A DNA stretch of 64,000 nt. Source: Blastochloris viridis (GTDB taxonomy: Bacteria; Pseudomonadota; Alphaproteobacteria; Rhizobiales; Xanthobacteraceae). Under the pieces are notes generated by a model that saw only the letters and a list, made by a program, of their open reading frames with translations, had not been told where the DNA came from and searched no databases. Below, piece after piece: positions 25,400-34,795 of this stretch (the stretch's first letter is position 1; the number at the start of each line of letters is the position of its first letter). The position numbers and the translations under genes are program-made. The stretch is taken from NCBI RefSeq assembly GCF_001402875.1, contig NZ_CP012946.1, forward strand, positions 1,590,001 to 1,654,000, written 5' to 3'.

Positions 25400-27493
25400 A
25401 TGCGTTTACGACGTCAAACATGGGTGGTTGCGGCCGGCGCCGTGGTCGCCGGAGCGCTTGGATCGGCGACCGGCGGACCCGCCGCAGCCGAGGACGGGAT
25501 TTTCAATCTCGGCGAGATCCACGTGTCCGCGCCGAGCAGCAGCACCCAGGAGACCGACGACTTCGGCGGCAGCACCGTCTCCGGCGATCAGATGGAGACC
25601 TTCGCCACCGACACGCTCGACAAGGCGGTCAATCTCGCGCCCGGCGTGTCGAGTTCCAATTCCGGCGGCACCCGCAACGAGCAACTGATCTATGTCCGCG
25701 GCTTCGACCGCTGGCAGGTGCCGCTGTCGATCGACGGCGTGCGGATCTATCTGCCCGCCGACAACCGGCTGGACTTCGGCCGCTTCCTCACCCCCGACGT
25801 TGCGGCGGTTCAGATCGCCAAAGGTTACGTCTCGGTGCTCGACGGCCCGGGCGGCATGGGCGGCGCCATCAACCTCGTCAGCTACAAGCCGACCAAGGAA
25901 CTGGAGGCGGAGGGCCGCACCCAGGCCGAATTCGGCACCGACGGCACGTTCGAGGGCACGCTGAACTACCTTCGCGGCGGCTCGCGCACCGAGAACGGCT
26001 ACGTCCAGGCCAGCGGAACCTATCGCGACCAGCGTGGCTGGATGCTGTCGGAGAGCTTTAACCCGACCGCGGTCGAGAACGGCGGCCTGCGCGACCACTC
26101 CGACACCCGCGACTGGAACGTCAACCTCAAGGCCGGCTACACCCCGAACGCCACCGACGAATACTCGATCAACTTCATCAAGCAGGCCGGCCAGAAGGGG
26201 GCACCGTACCACGTCACCGATCTGTCGACCAGCCGCCGCTTCTGGGATTGGCCGCAGTGGGATATCCAGAACCTCTACTGGCTGTCCAATACCCAGGTCG
26301 GTGATTCGTCCTATGTGAAGACGAAGGCGTATTATAATACGTTCAACAATACGCTGAGATCGTTCTCCGACTGGCAGCAGACCGTTCAGTCCGGCTCGAA
26401 CGCGTTCAACAGCTATTACGACGACTACGCCTTCGGCGGGAACGTCGAGGCTGGCACCGAGTTCGGTCGGTTCGACACGTTGAAGGCGGCGTTCAGCTTC
26501 CGTCGCGACGACCACACCGAGTGGAACGAGAATTTCACCAACAGCTCGGGAACGTCGTCCGGTTGCGTCCAGAGCGCAGTGTGCTTCACCGAGCCGAAGC
26601 AGAACACGGTGGAGGATACCTATTCGATTGCGCTTGAGAACACCGTCCATGTCACGCCGGCGTTCGACCTGGTGCAGGGCGTCAGTTACAACTGGCGTAA
26701 CCTGATCTCCGCCGAGGACTTCACCACCGCGAACGGGTTGATCTATTATCCGCTGAAGGACAGCGACGCCGTCGACTATCAGGGCGCGGCGGTCTGGCGC
26801 TACAGCGAGACGGCGAAGGTGTTCGCCAACTTCTCCCACCGCACCCGTTTCCCCACGCTGTTCGAGCGCTTCAGTTCGCGGTTCGGCGGCGCCTATTCCA
26901 ATCCGGGGCTGGCGCCGGAGGTGGCCACCAACTACCAGGTCGGCTGGGCCAATGCCTTTGCACCCAAGAGCCAAGTGTCGGTGACGGCGTTCTACAGCGA
27001 CGTCGAGGACATGATCCAGTCGGTGAATATCACCTCCAGCATCACCCAGTACCAGAACGTCGGCGACGGCTATTTCTACGGCGCGGAAGCGTCGTTCGAC
27101 TATGCGGCGTCCGATACCTGGACGTTCGGCGGCAACATCACCTGGATCGATCGCGAGGTCACCAACCCCAGTGACCCGAGCTTCCAACCGAGCGGTGTGC
27201 CCGAGATCAAGGGTCTCGTCTACGCAACCTGGCAGCCCTATGAAAATCTCAAGCTCACGCCCAGCCTTGAGTTCGCGGACGATCGCTGGACATCATATAC
27301 CGTCAACAAGGTCAATTATTATTACACCACCGGCGCCTATGTTCTGCTCAATTTCCGCGCAGAATACGCCATTAATGCACACTTCACGGTTGCGGCCGGC
27401 GCCCGCAACCTGCTCGACCAGGATTATTACCTGAGCGACGGCTATCCCGAGGCGGGGCGCAGCTTCTACGCCTCGCTCAAGGCGACGTTCTGA
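25400..27493 (+). CDS. TonB-dependent outer membrane receptor, copy 1
   Basis: The 697-residue protein has a signal peptide (to about 30), a short acidic head, a plug domain (about 45-165; YVRGFDRWQVPLSIDGVRIY, GPGGMGGAINLVSYKPTKEL) and a 22-strand barrel ending in ...YASLKATF, with a terminal Phe for outer-membrane assembly. It imports a ligand using TonB energy; the ligand is unknown. The start at 25400 follows a G-rich ribosome site; upstream in-frame sequence is not signal-like. A second copy of the same length follows 610 bp downstream. Confidence 0.9.
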   Translation: MRLRRQTWVVAAGAVVAGALGSATGGPAAAEDGIFNLGEIHVSAPSSSTQETDDFGGSTVSGDQMETFATDTLDKAVNLAPGVSSSNSGGTRNEQLIYVRGFDRWQVPLSIDGVRIYLPADNRLDFGRFLTPDVAAVQIAKGYVSVLDGPGGMGGAINLVSYKPTKELEAEGRTQAEFGTDGTFEGTLNYLRGGSRTENGYVQASGTYRDQRGWMLSESFNPTAVENGGLRDHSDTRDWNVNLKAGYTPNATDEYSINFIKQAGQKGAPYHVTDLSTSRRFWDWPQWDIQNLYWLSNTQVGDSSYVKTKAYYNTFNNTLRSFSDWQQTVQSGSNAFNSYYDDYAFGGNVEAGTEFGRFDTLKAAFSFRRDDHTEWNENFTNSSGTSSGCVQSAVCFTEPKQNTVEDTYSIALENTVHVTPAFDLVQGVSYNWRNLISAEDFTTANGLIYYPLKDSDAVDYQGAAVWRYSETAKVFANFSHRTRFPTLFERFSSRFGGAYSNPGLAPEVATNYQVGWANAFAPKSQVSVTAFYSDVEDMIQSVNITSSITQYQNVGDGYFYGAEASFDYAASDTWTFGGNITWIDREVTNPSDPSFQPSGVPEIKGLVYATWQPYENLKLTPSLEFADDRWTSYTVNKVNYYYTTGAYVLLNFRAEYAINAHFTVAAGARNLLDQDYYLSDGYPEAGRSFYASLKATF

Positions 27494-28103
27494 TGTCGGG
27501 AGTCCAGGCGCCGGACCACCGGCGCCTGGGACCGGCGTCGGCAGCCCGCTCGATCGGGATGGGCAATTTCGGCGACCGACGACGAGACGCCGGCCGGCTC
27601 GACCGCATTTGGACAGCCCGCGACGGCAGGGCATGGCCGCGGCATTCCGGGCGTCGCAGCTCTGCTCGGAAGGTTTTGGATTTGGCGGAGAGAAATACTT
27701 TTGAATTGTTCTGGCTAAAGAATATCTGCACAATGATTAATATTATGCAATTGAGGTGGCAATCGTTGCTGCCGTAAGGTTCGTGCTGTCAATTAACTAC
27801 CAAGTCCGAATCGGAAGTTCCGCACTGGGCGCGGAGTATTTCCGATCTCGATCGAGGTCGAAGACATCGACGCAGGCGCGCGAAGCGCGTCGCGACCTTG
27901 GTGGTCCCTCGGAGAAGGCTTTGGCTGATTCGGCAACGCAGCCTGGGGCGTCGTCGCGACGGACCGCTGACGCGCGGTGCACCGCTGCGCTCGAACCGAG
28001 CGCCGCGTCTCGGTGCATCGACGCACCGCACCACCACCGCGCGGCGGTTGCCCGCCGGGAGAAACGTCAACCAACAGCGTGGGACCTGCAGGGGCTTGGG
28101 GAT
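27494..28103. other. 610-bp intergenic region between the TonB receptors; hairpin at 27504-27529
   Basis: An 11-bp perfect stem (CCAGGCGCCGG / CCGGCGCCTGG, 4-nt loop) lies just after the first receptor and may terminate or protect its mRNA, though there is no T tract. An AT-rich stretch at 27670-27790 probably holds the second receptor's promoter. No Mo-box or clear Fur/Irr box was found. No gene is seen. Confidence 0.5.
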
Positions 28104-30197
28104 ATGCGTTTGAGACGTCAGGTAATGATGATGGCAACGGGGGCTGCGGTCGTTGCGGCCCTGGCGCCGGTCGGGCCGGCCGCGGCAGAGGACGACGGCG
28201 TGTTCGGGCTCGGCGAGATTCACGTCTCCGCGCCGGCCGGCGGCACCCAGGAGACCGACGACTTCGGCGGCAGCACCCTCTCCGGCAGCCAGATGGAGAC
28301 CTTTGCCGCCGACACGGTCGACGAGGCGCTGAACCTCGTGCCGGGCGTGGTGGGCACGGGTTCGGGCGACGCACGCAACGAGCGCGTCATCAGCGTCCGC
28401 GGCTTCAGCCGCCTGGAGGTGCCGCTGTCGATCGACGGCGTGCAGATTTATCTGCCGGCGGACAACCGCTTCGACTTCGGCCGCTTTCTCACCCCCGACG
28501 TGGCGGCGGTGCAGGTCGCCAAGGGCTACGTCTCGGTGCTCGACGGTCCGGGCGGCATGGGCGGCGCCATCAACCTCGTCAGCTACAAGCCGACCAAGGA
28601 ACTGGAGGCGGAAGGGCGCGCCCAGGCCGAGTTCGGCACCGACGGCACGTTCGAGGGCACGATGAGCTATCTCCGCGCCGGCTCGCGCAAGGAGAACGGC
28701 TACGTCCAGGCCAGCGGCACCTATCGCGACATGCGCGGCTGGATGCTGTCGGAGAGCTTTAACCCGACCGCGGTCGAGAACGGCGGGCTCCGCGACCACT
28801 CCGACACCCGCGACTGGAGCGTCAACCTCAAGGCCGGCTACACCCCCAACGCCACCGACGAATATTCCATCAACCTCATCAAGCAATCGGCCGACAAGGG
28901 CTCGCCCTACCATGTCACCAACGTGTCGCCGACCCGGCCCTATCGCGACTGGCCCCAGTGGAACATCCAGAACCTCTACTGGCTCTCCGATACGCAGATT
29001 GGCGAGGCGTCCTATCTGAAGACGAAGCTGTACTACAATACGTTCGACAATACGCACATGGGATTTGATAATCCCGAGCAGACTATTCGGAAAACGGCTA
29101 GGTCCTTCAACACTTACTACGACGATTTCGCGGTTGGCGGAAACGTCGAGGCCGGCACCGACATCGGCCGCTACGACACGCTGAAGCTGGCGTTCAGCTA
29201 CCGGCGCGACGATCACACCGAATGGAACGAGAGCTTCGGCAACCGGTTTGCCAAGACCGCCGGCTGCACCGCGAACGTGATCTGCTTCACCGAGCCCAAG
29301 CAAAACTCGGTGGAGGATACCTTTTCGACCGCGCTGGAGAACACAATCCACCTCACGCCGGCGTTCGATCTCGTTCAGGGCGTCAGCTACAACTGGCGCG
29401 ATCTATCCAAGGCGGAGGACTTTTCGACCGACACCGGCGCGATGGTGTATTTTCCGCTGAACGACAGCGACGCCATCGACTACCAGGGCGCGGCGGTTTG
29501 GCGCTACAGCGAGACGGCGAAGGTGTTCGCCAACTTTTCGCACCGCACCCGATTCCCCACGCTGTTCGAGCGCTTCAGCTCGAAGTTCTCGCAGGTGTTG
29601 TCCAATCCAGAATTGGCCCCTGAAGAGGCCACCAACTACCAGCTCGGCTGGTCCAACGCCTTTGCGCCCAAGAGCCAAATGTCCGTTACCGCATTCTACA
29701 GCGACGTGGAGGACATGATCCAATCGGTGCAGGTCGACTCGACTCACACCCAGTCGCAAAATGTCGGCGACGGCTATTTCTACGGGGCGGAGGCCTCGCT
29801 TGATTATGCCATTGCGGACAGGTGGACGGTCGGCGGCAATCTGACGTGGATTCGGCGCGAGGTGACCAATCCCGACGATCCGAATTTCCGGCCGTCGGGC
29901 GTTCCGGAGTTCAAAGGCCTCGTATTCGTGACATGGCAACCGTACGACAACCTCAAGCTCACGCCGAGCGTCGAGTTCGCCGACGACCGCTGGACGTCAT
30001 ATACGGTCGGAAATGCCAATTATTACTATACTGTCGGTGCCTATACACTTGTAAACTTCAGGGCTGAGTATGCCGTCAATGCTAACTTCACGGTTGCAGC
30101 CGGCGCCCGCAACCTGCTCGACCAGGATTATTACCTGAGCGACGGCTATCCCGAGGCAGGCCGCAGCTTCTACGCCTCGCTCAAGGCGACGTTCTGA
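28104..30197 (+). CDS. TonB-dependent outer membrane receptor, copy 2
   Basis: This is a tandem paralogue of the 25400-27493 gene, also 697 residues. Plug and C-terminal parts are nearly identical (LDGPGGMGGAINLVSYKPTK, ARNLLDQDYYLSDGYPEAGR, SFYASLKATF). The signal peptide, the plug tip before residue 120 and several extracellular loops differ (for example after DDHTEWNE). This pattern suggests duplication with later divergence of ligand-contact surfaces. The start at 28104 matches copy 1 (MRLRRQ). It converges on modE. Confidence 0.9.
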   Translation: MRLRRQVMMMATGAAVVAALAPVGPAAAEDDGVFGLGEIHVSAPAGGTQETDDFGGSTLSGSQMETFAADTVDEALNLVPGVVGTGSGDARNERVISVRGFSRLEVPLSIDGVQIYLPADNRFDFGRFLTPDVAAVQVAKGYVSVLDGPGGMGGAINLVSYKPTKELEAEGRAQAEFGTDGTFEGTMSYLRAGSRKENGYVQASGTYRDMRGWMLSESFNPTAVENGGLRDHSDTRDWSVNLKAGYTPNATDEYSINLIKQSADKGSPYHVTNVSPTRPYRDWPQWNIQNLYWLSDTQIGEASYLKTKLYYNTFDNTHMGFDNPEQTIRKTARSFNTYYDDFAVGGNVEAGTDIGRYDTLKLAFSYRRDDHTEWNESFGNRFAKTAGCTANVICFTEPKQNSVEDTFSTALENTIHLTPAFDLVQGVSYNWRDLSKAEDFSTDTGAMVYFPLNDSDAIDYQGAAVWRYSETAKVFANFSHRTRFPTLFERFSSKFSQVLSNPELAPEEATNYQLGWSNAFAPKSQMSVTAFYSDVEDMIQSVQVDSTHTQSQNVGDGYFYGAEASLDYAIADRWTVGGNLTWIRREVTNPDDPNFRPSGVPEFKGLVFVTWQPYDNLKLTPSVEFADDRWTSYTVGNANYYYTVGAYTLVNFRAEYAVNANFTVAAGARNLLDQDYYLSDGYPEAGRSFYASLKATF

Positions 30198-30362
30198 CCG
30201 CGGGCTGCGGGCCGGCGTCGCGCTCGCGGAGCCTTGTGGAGTCCGGAACCGGGTCGCGGCGGCACGTTCCGCCGTCGCGATCCGGCGGCCCCCTCACATG
30301 TCCCGCTGCATCGGCGCGAAAGCGGTCGGCGAAGCGCCGGGCGTGCGGCTCGCCTCGGCGCT

Positions 30363-31157
30363 TCAGCCAGCGGCGAGAATCACGTGGGTCGCCTTGAACA
30401 GCGCACAGACTTGGCTGCCGACTTCGGCGCCGAGTTCGTCGGCGCCCTCGCGGGTCACGACCGAGAGCAGCGTCTTGCCGCCGCCGATGTCGATCGCGAT
30501 CTCGCTGCCGACCTCGCTGTCGATCCGGCGGGCGACGGTGCCGATGATACGGTTGCGCACCGACAGCCGCGGCACCTCGTCGACCGGCGCCAGCATCACC
30601 GATGAGGACTTGACCAGCGCGACCGCCTGCCGGCCGGGTACGAGCCCGAGTTCGGCCGCCGCACCGTTGGTCACCACCGCAGTGATGGTGGTGTCCGGCG
30701 GCACCCGCAGCTTGACCACCACGGACACCGGCCCGCTGCGAACCTCGCTGACTTCGCAGCGGATGGCGTTGCGGGCGCTGAGCTTCATCGTCATGCCCCA
30801 CAGCAGCAGGTCGTCGATGTTCTGCAGCCCTTCCTCGGCGATGGCGGCGGAGATGCGTCCGAGCATCTCCTCCAGTCGGCGGAAGGCGACGATCAACCGC
30901 CGGCCTTCCTCGGTCACTTCGGCGCCGCCGCCCTTGCGGCCGCCGGTCTTGGTCACGAACGCCGGCGTCGGCAGCAAATTGTTGATGGCAGCGACGGCGT
31001 CCCAGGCGGTCTTGTAGCTGAAGCCGACCGCCTCGGCCGCCTTGGTGATGCTGCCGTGTTCGGCGACAGCCTCAAGCAGGGTGATCCGATCGCGCCCGAC
31101 CAGCAGCCGCCCGTCGCTGCGAAGCGCGAGCTGGGCGTCGATCTTGCCGTCCGTCAT
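30363..31157 (-). CDS. modE: Molybdate-responsive transcriptional regulator ModE
   Basis: The 264-residue protein has an N-terminal winged helix (LLEAVAEHGSITKAAEAVGF, SYKTAWDAVAAINNLL) followed by two molybdate-binding Mop/TOBE domains (SARNAIRCEVSEVRSGPVSV and LSVRNRIIGTVARRIDSEVG). ModE with bound molybdate represses Mo uptake and controls Mo-dependent genes. AAGGAG precedes the ATG. No modABC transporter is adjacent, which is unusual; a Mo-box is instead found at 23769-23793 near the solute-binding gene. Confidence 0.93.
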   Translation of the reverse strand: MTDGKIDAQLALRSDGRLLVGRDRITLLEAVAEHGSITKAAEAVGFSYKTAWDAVAAINNLLPTPAFVTKTGGRKGGGAEVTEEGRRLIVAFRRLEEMLGRISAAIAEEGLQNIDDLLLWGMTMKLSARNAIRCEVSEVRSGPVSVVVKLRVPPDTTITAVVTNGAAAELGLVPGRQAVALVKSSSVMLAPVDEVPRLSVRNRIIGTVARRIDSEVGSEIAIDIGGGKTLLSVVTREGADELGAEVGSQVCALFKATHVILAAG

Positions 31158-31449
31158 CGCAATTGCTCCTTGTTGGCCAGTCGTCATCGGCCATTGGGGC
31201 GGAACCGCGGGCACAGGACGGCCGACGCTCCGGCAAGCCAAAGCCTTACGACATCAAGGGGCGAGGTAAAACGGCGAGCAGCGGGCCGGCGCCCTGAGAT
31301 GCCCGATTATCCGGTGTCCAGGCGGGTCGGTCCACGACTTCCATGCTGACTGAGAGGGCTGCCCACAAATGCGCAGCAGGGCAATCCCCGATGTGTGCTT
31401 CGTAGAGCTTAATAGAAGCAGAACTCGTCCGCCTCGGCGCTCGATGAGT
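31158..31449. other. Intergenic region between modE and the island
   Basis: These 292 bp hold the modE promoter side and the old chromosomal flank of the island. No gene, hairpin or Mo-box is recognised. Confidence 0.4.
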
Positions 31450-31499
31450 GAGGATGGTGCCGGCGGAGAGGATCGAACTCCCGACCTTCGGTTTACAAA
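31450..31499. repeat. attL: 50-bp direct repeat of tRNA-Thr 3' half
   Basis: Identical over 50 bp to 40985-41034. Sequence identity stops on the island side just after ...TTTACAAA, in the anticodon loop. Confidence 0.9.
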
Positions 31500-31643
31500 T
31501 TCGGTCTGAAGTCGTTGATCCGAAAAGGATTATTTCGGATTATTGGTTCGCGGACAAGCCCTTGCGCGACATGATCGTCGACGTACGTTGATCCTCGATG
31601 GTCTCCGTACGGTGCTCCACACAGTGCTTCGGAGAAGACGAAC

Positions 31644-31987
31644 ATGGCTGTCATCAACCTCACGGAGGCCCGCATCCGGAACCTCGAACCGGGCTCGGGC
31701 ATCTGGCGGGACGAACAGGTCAAGGGCCTGATGGTCATCTGCCACGCCACCACCAAGACCTACGCCGTTCAGGGCGACGTTCGGCGGAACGGCCGGCACG
31801 TCCGCACGGTGCGGGTCAAGATCGACCGCGTGGACCGGATCGGCTTGCGCGAGGCTCGGAACCGGGCCAAGGCGATCATGTCGCAGATCCAGTCCGGCGT
31901 GGACCCCACCGCCAAGACGGCCGAGACCGGCATCACGATCTCGCAGGCGCTTGACGCCCACCTCGGAGAAAAGCCGTTCAGGACGGT
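31644..31987 (+). pseudogene. Tyrosine-type integrase, N-terminal fragment (cut by IS3)
   Basis: About 115 codons encode the Arm DNA-binding/DUF4102 part (AVINLTEARIRNLEPGSGIW, RIGLREARNRAKAIMSQIQS, GVDPTAKTAETG). The frame runs into the IS3 element at 31988. The catalytic domain (R...H-x-x-R...Y) is not found on the other side of the IS, so the rest has been deleted. The position beside attL fits an island integrase. Confidence 0.82.
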
Positions 31988-32025
31988 GAACCGCCCCGGG
32001 TTTGCCGGAGGCGTTTTGGCTTGAG

Positions 32026-32931
32026 TTACGCGGCCATCGCTGTCTCTTCCAGCATGGCATAGTAGCGCGCCTCGGCTTCGGCCGGCGGGATATTGCCGAT
32101 CGGCGCCAGCAGGCGGCGGTTGTTGAACCAGTCGACCCATTCCAGCGTGGCGAACTCGACGGCCTCGAACGACCGCCACGGGCCCTTTCGATGGATGACC
32201 TCGGCCTTGTAGAGGCCATTGATGGTCTCGGCGAGCGCGTTGTCATAGGAGTCGCCGACGCTGCCGACCGAGGGCTCGATGCCCGCCTCGGCCAGGCGCT
32301 CGGTGTAGCGGATGCTGACGTATTGCGATCCGCGATCCGAATGGTGCACCAGGCCGGCCTTGCGGGCGGGCCGCCGGTCATGAAGCGCCTGCTCCAGCGC
32401 ATCCAGCACGAAGCTGGCGTGCGCCGTGCGGCAGACGCGCCAGCCGACGATGCGGCGGGCGTAGGCGTCGATCACGAAGGCGACGTAGACGAAGCCCGAC
32501 CACGTGCTGACGTAAGTGAAGTCGGAGAGCCAGAGCATGTTTGGCGCCGGAGCATGGAACACCCGGTTGACGTGGTCGAGCGGGCACGGCGCCGCCTTGT
32601 CTGGCACCGTCGTCCGCACCGGCTTGCCGCGAATGACGCCGCGCAATCCCATGTCCTGCATCAGGCGCTCGACGGTGCAGCGCGCGACGTCGAAGCCCTC
32701 GCGCACCATCTGCCGCCAGACCTTGCGCGCGCCATAGACCTCGAAGTTCTCGGCGAAGACGCGGGCAATCTCAGGACGCAAGGCCTGGTCGCGCTTTGCC
32801 CGCGCCGAGAGCTTCGCCGGATCGGCCCGCTTGGCGACATGGTCATGGTAGGTCGAGGGGGCGATCGGCAGCACCTTGCAGATCGGCTCGACCCCGTGGA
32901 CCTCGCGGTGATCGTCGATGAACGCGATCAT
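32026..32931 (-). CDS. IS3-family transposase OrfB
   Basis: This 301-residue DDE integrase-like transposase has an HTH_21 region ([20 protein letters not shown]) and the rve catalytic core: [13 protein letters not shown] (first Asp), [15 protein letters not shown] (second Asp) and [20 protein letters not shown] (Glu). It appears full length and active. The ATG overlaps the orfA stop (ATGA); in this family expression is usually as an OrfAB fusion by -1 frameshift, and either mode is possible here. Confidence 0.92.
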   Translation of the reverse strand: MIAFIDDHREVHGVEPICKVLPIAPSTYHDHVAKRADPAKLSARAKRDQALRPEIARVFAENFEVYGARKVWRQMVREGFDVARCTVERLMQDMGLRGVIRGKPVRTTVPDKAAPCPLDHVNRVFHAPAPNMLWLSDFTYVSTWSGFVYVAFVIDAYARRIVGWRVCRTAHASFVLDALEQALHDRRPARKAGLVHHSDRGSQYVSIRYTERLAEAGIEPSVGSVGDSYDNALAETINGLYKAEVIHRKGPWRSFEAVEFATLEWVDWFNNRRLLAPIGNIPPAEAEARYYAMLEETAMAA

Positions 32932-33257
32932 GTCTTGGACCGGCGGTCGAGCTCCGCCATCGCAAAATACGCCGACGCCTTGCGCAGGATCTCGTTGGCC
33001 TGCCGCAGTTCCCGGTTCTCCCGCTCCAGGGCCTTGAGCTTCTCGGCGACGTCGCTGGGCACGCCCACCCGCTTTCCGGCGTCGACCTCGGTCTTCCGGA
33101 TCCACTCGTTCAGGGTCTGCGGCGTGCAGCCGATCTTGGTGGCGACCGACACCACCGCCGCCCAGCGCGAGGGGTGCTCACGCTCGTGATCCAGCACCAT
33201 CCGCACCGCCCGCGATCGAACCTCAGGAGAAAACTTGCTGCTCGTCTGCTTGCTCAT
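32928..33257 (-). CDS. IS3-family transposase OrfA
   Basis: The 109-residue protein has a helix-turn-helix ([36 protein letters not shown]) and a leucine-zipper-like C-terminus ([20 protein letters not shown]). It provides DNA recognition for the OrfAB transposase. It overlaps orfB by 4 bp. Confidence 0.9.
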   Translation of the reverse strand: MSKQTSSKFSPEVRSRAVRMVLDHEREHPSRWAAVVSVATKIGCTPQTLNEWIRKTEVDAGKRVGVPSDVAEKLKALERENRELRQANEILRKASAYFAMAELDRRSKT

Positions 33258-33307
33258 GGCTCCACCTTCTCAGGAGTTGGAGCCTCCGGCAAACCCGGGG
33301 CGGTTCA

Positions 33308-34165
33308 GTCGGCGGGCACACCTCCAACCAATCCAACCGCAACGCGTTTCCAATATGGATCTGCCCCGTCTTGTGGAGCGGAAGCACGTTCAGCCGAGCT
33401 TCCTTCTGGCTGATCAAGCGCACGTCGCACTGGAACTCCGCGATGAGCAGCGCCAAACGGGCGATCTCGGCGGCGAAGCCCTTGATCTCGATGCCATAGA
33501 AATTGGCCAGCGGGATAACGCTCTTGGGATTGTCGCGGGTGCGCGTGACGATCTCATGCTCGATCTGGCGCATCTCGCGATAGGCGATCACCAGGAAATT
33601 TCCCGAGCCGCAAGCTGGGTCGAACACGCGGATCGCCGAGAGGCGTTTGCGCAGGTTCCGCAGCTTGCGCAGATTGTCGCCCGCCGCCACCAACTGCTCG
33701 CGCAGGTCGTCGAGAAAAAGGGGATTGAGCACCTTCAGGATGTTCGGCACGCTGGTGTAGTGCATGCCGAGTTCACCGCGCTCCTCGTCGTCGGCGACGG
33801 CCTGGATCATCGAGCCGAAAATGTCGGGATTGATTTCCTGCCAGTTGAGTTCCGCCGCCCGCAACAGATAGGACCGCGCGATCCGGGAAAAGCGCGGGCA
33901 CTCGCCGGCTTCTGGGAACAATCCCCCGTTCACATACGGAAAGGCGTCGGCCCAAGGGCGGAGTTTTGCCGCCTGGCGGGTTTCCTTGTCGGCGGGCGTC
34001 GCCATGGCGCGAAACAGCTCTTGCAGCACCTCATGGGTGTTGCCGGACTGGCTGTCACTCATCTGCTCGATGGTCTTCGTGAACAGGTGGTTCAGAAAGA
34101 TGCCCGTATCCGCCGAGCTGCTGGCGACCAGCGTGTCCGACGAGGACCGCGCCCGCGCCATCGAG
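33308..34165 (-). pseudogene. MmeI-like DNA methyltransferase fragment
   Basis: The minus-strand frame contains an adenine-methyltransferase core: RVFDPACGSGNFLVIAYREM (SAM motif I), preceded by GSMIQAVADDEERGELGMHY and TSVPNILKVLNPLFLDDLRE, which match MmeI/type IIG enzymes. The NPPY catalytic motif, target-recognition domain and C-terminus would lie past 33308 but are cut off by the IS. The N-terminal nuclease part is also missing; homology fades near 34165. It is a remnant of a restriction-modification gene. Confidence 0.75.
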
Positions 34166-34250
34166 CCGTGAAGATTTTCCCCTCCGGCCCGGCTCGCGGA
34201 CGCCCCTTTCCGCGCCAGCATGGTCCCGCGGCATCCCGCCGCTGGGAGAC

Positions 34251-34700
34251 ATGACCATGAAGAAGCCGAGTGCGAGGGAACTGCCGCTGGTCAAGCGGCG
34301 CATCGAGGCGCTGCTGGAGAAGACCGAGGCCAACGGCTGCCCGGCCGGCGAGGCGGCGGCCGCTCTCGAGAAGGCCGAGGAGCTCGTCGCCAAGTACGGT
34401 CTCGATCCGGGCGCGTTCCGGTGGCCGCCGAGGCCCTCGACGCAGTTCGGCTCGGCAGCATCAGGGCCCGAGGCTCCGAGGCCGCCACGGGCCTCCGGGC
34501 CGAGTCGGGGCAAGGGCATCGGCCGGCTCGCCGAGCGGCTGATCATCGAGCATTCGGACTGTACCTACGCCGCCATCGCCGCCGAGGTGAACCGGCTGAT
34601 CGAGGGCGCGAGAGCGAGCGAGAAGTCGGTGCGTTGGTCCGCGAGCAGGATGAGAAGGCGGGGCGAGGACATCGCTAACCGGAGGAAAAACTCGGACTGA
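34251..34700 (+). CDS. DUF2786-like domain protein
   Basis: This 149-residue cytoplasmic protein has an N-terminal helical block typical of DUF2786 (VKRRIEALLEKTEANGCPAG, EAAAALEKAEELVAKYGLDP), a Pro-rich linker, and a basic C-terminal helix pair (DCTYAAIAAEVNRLIEGARA, then SASRMRRRGEDIANRRK) that may bind nucleic acid. GGGAG precedes the ATG. DUF2786 proteins are frequent on phages and islands and have no settled function. It lies 95 bp upstream of cas5 and could be part of the same operon. Confidence 0.6.
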   Translation: MTMKKPSARELPLVKRRIEALLEKTEANGCPAGEAAAALEKAEELVAKYGLDPGAFRWPPRPSTQFGSAASGPEAPRPPRASGPSRGKGIGRLAERLIIEHSDCTYAAIAAEVNRLIEGARASEKSVRWSASRMRRRGEDIANRRKNSD

Positions 34701-34795
34701 TCCGCGGGTGGAGGGTGCACGCCTTAGTTGGCATCGTGCGCGCCGCCTGCTTCAATGTGTTTTACAGGAATCACTCACAATGGGACAAATTCGCT

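Larger units (their letters stand above)
31988..33307 (-). mobile_element. IS3-family insertion sequence, 1320 bp
   Basis: Perfect 26-bp terminal inverted repeats (31988-32013 and 33282-33307; outer end TGAACCGCCCCGGG) bound orfA and orfB on the minus strand. The bases just outside (CGG left, GTC right) do not match, so no target duplication is seen. With gene fragments on both sides, this suggests an adjacent deletion. Confidence 0.9.

Noticed and set aside
34715..34795. N-terminal extension of cas5 in the same frame
   Set aside because: Not Cas5-like; the family start (YPIQLEVSG) is only two residues after the GTG at 34796.
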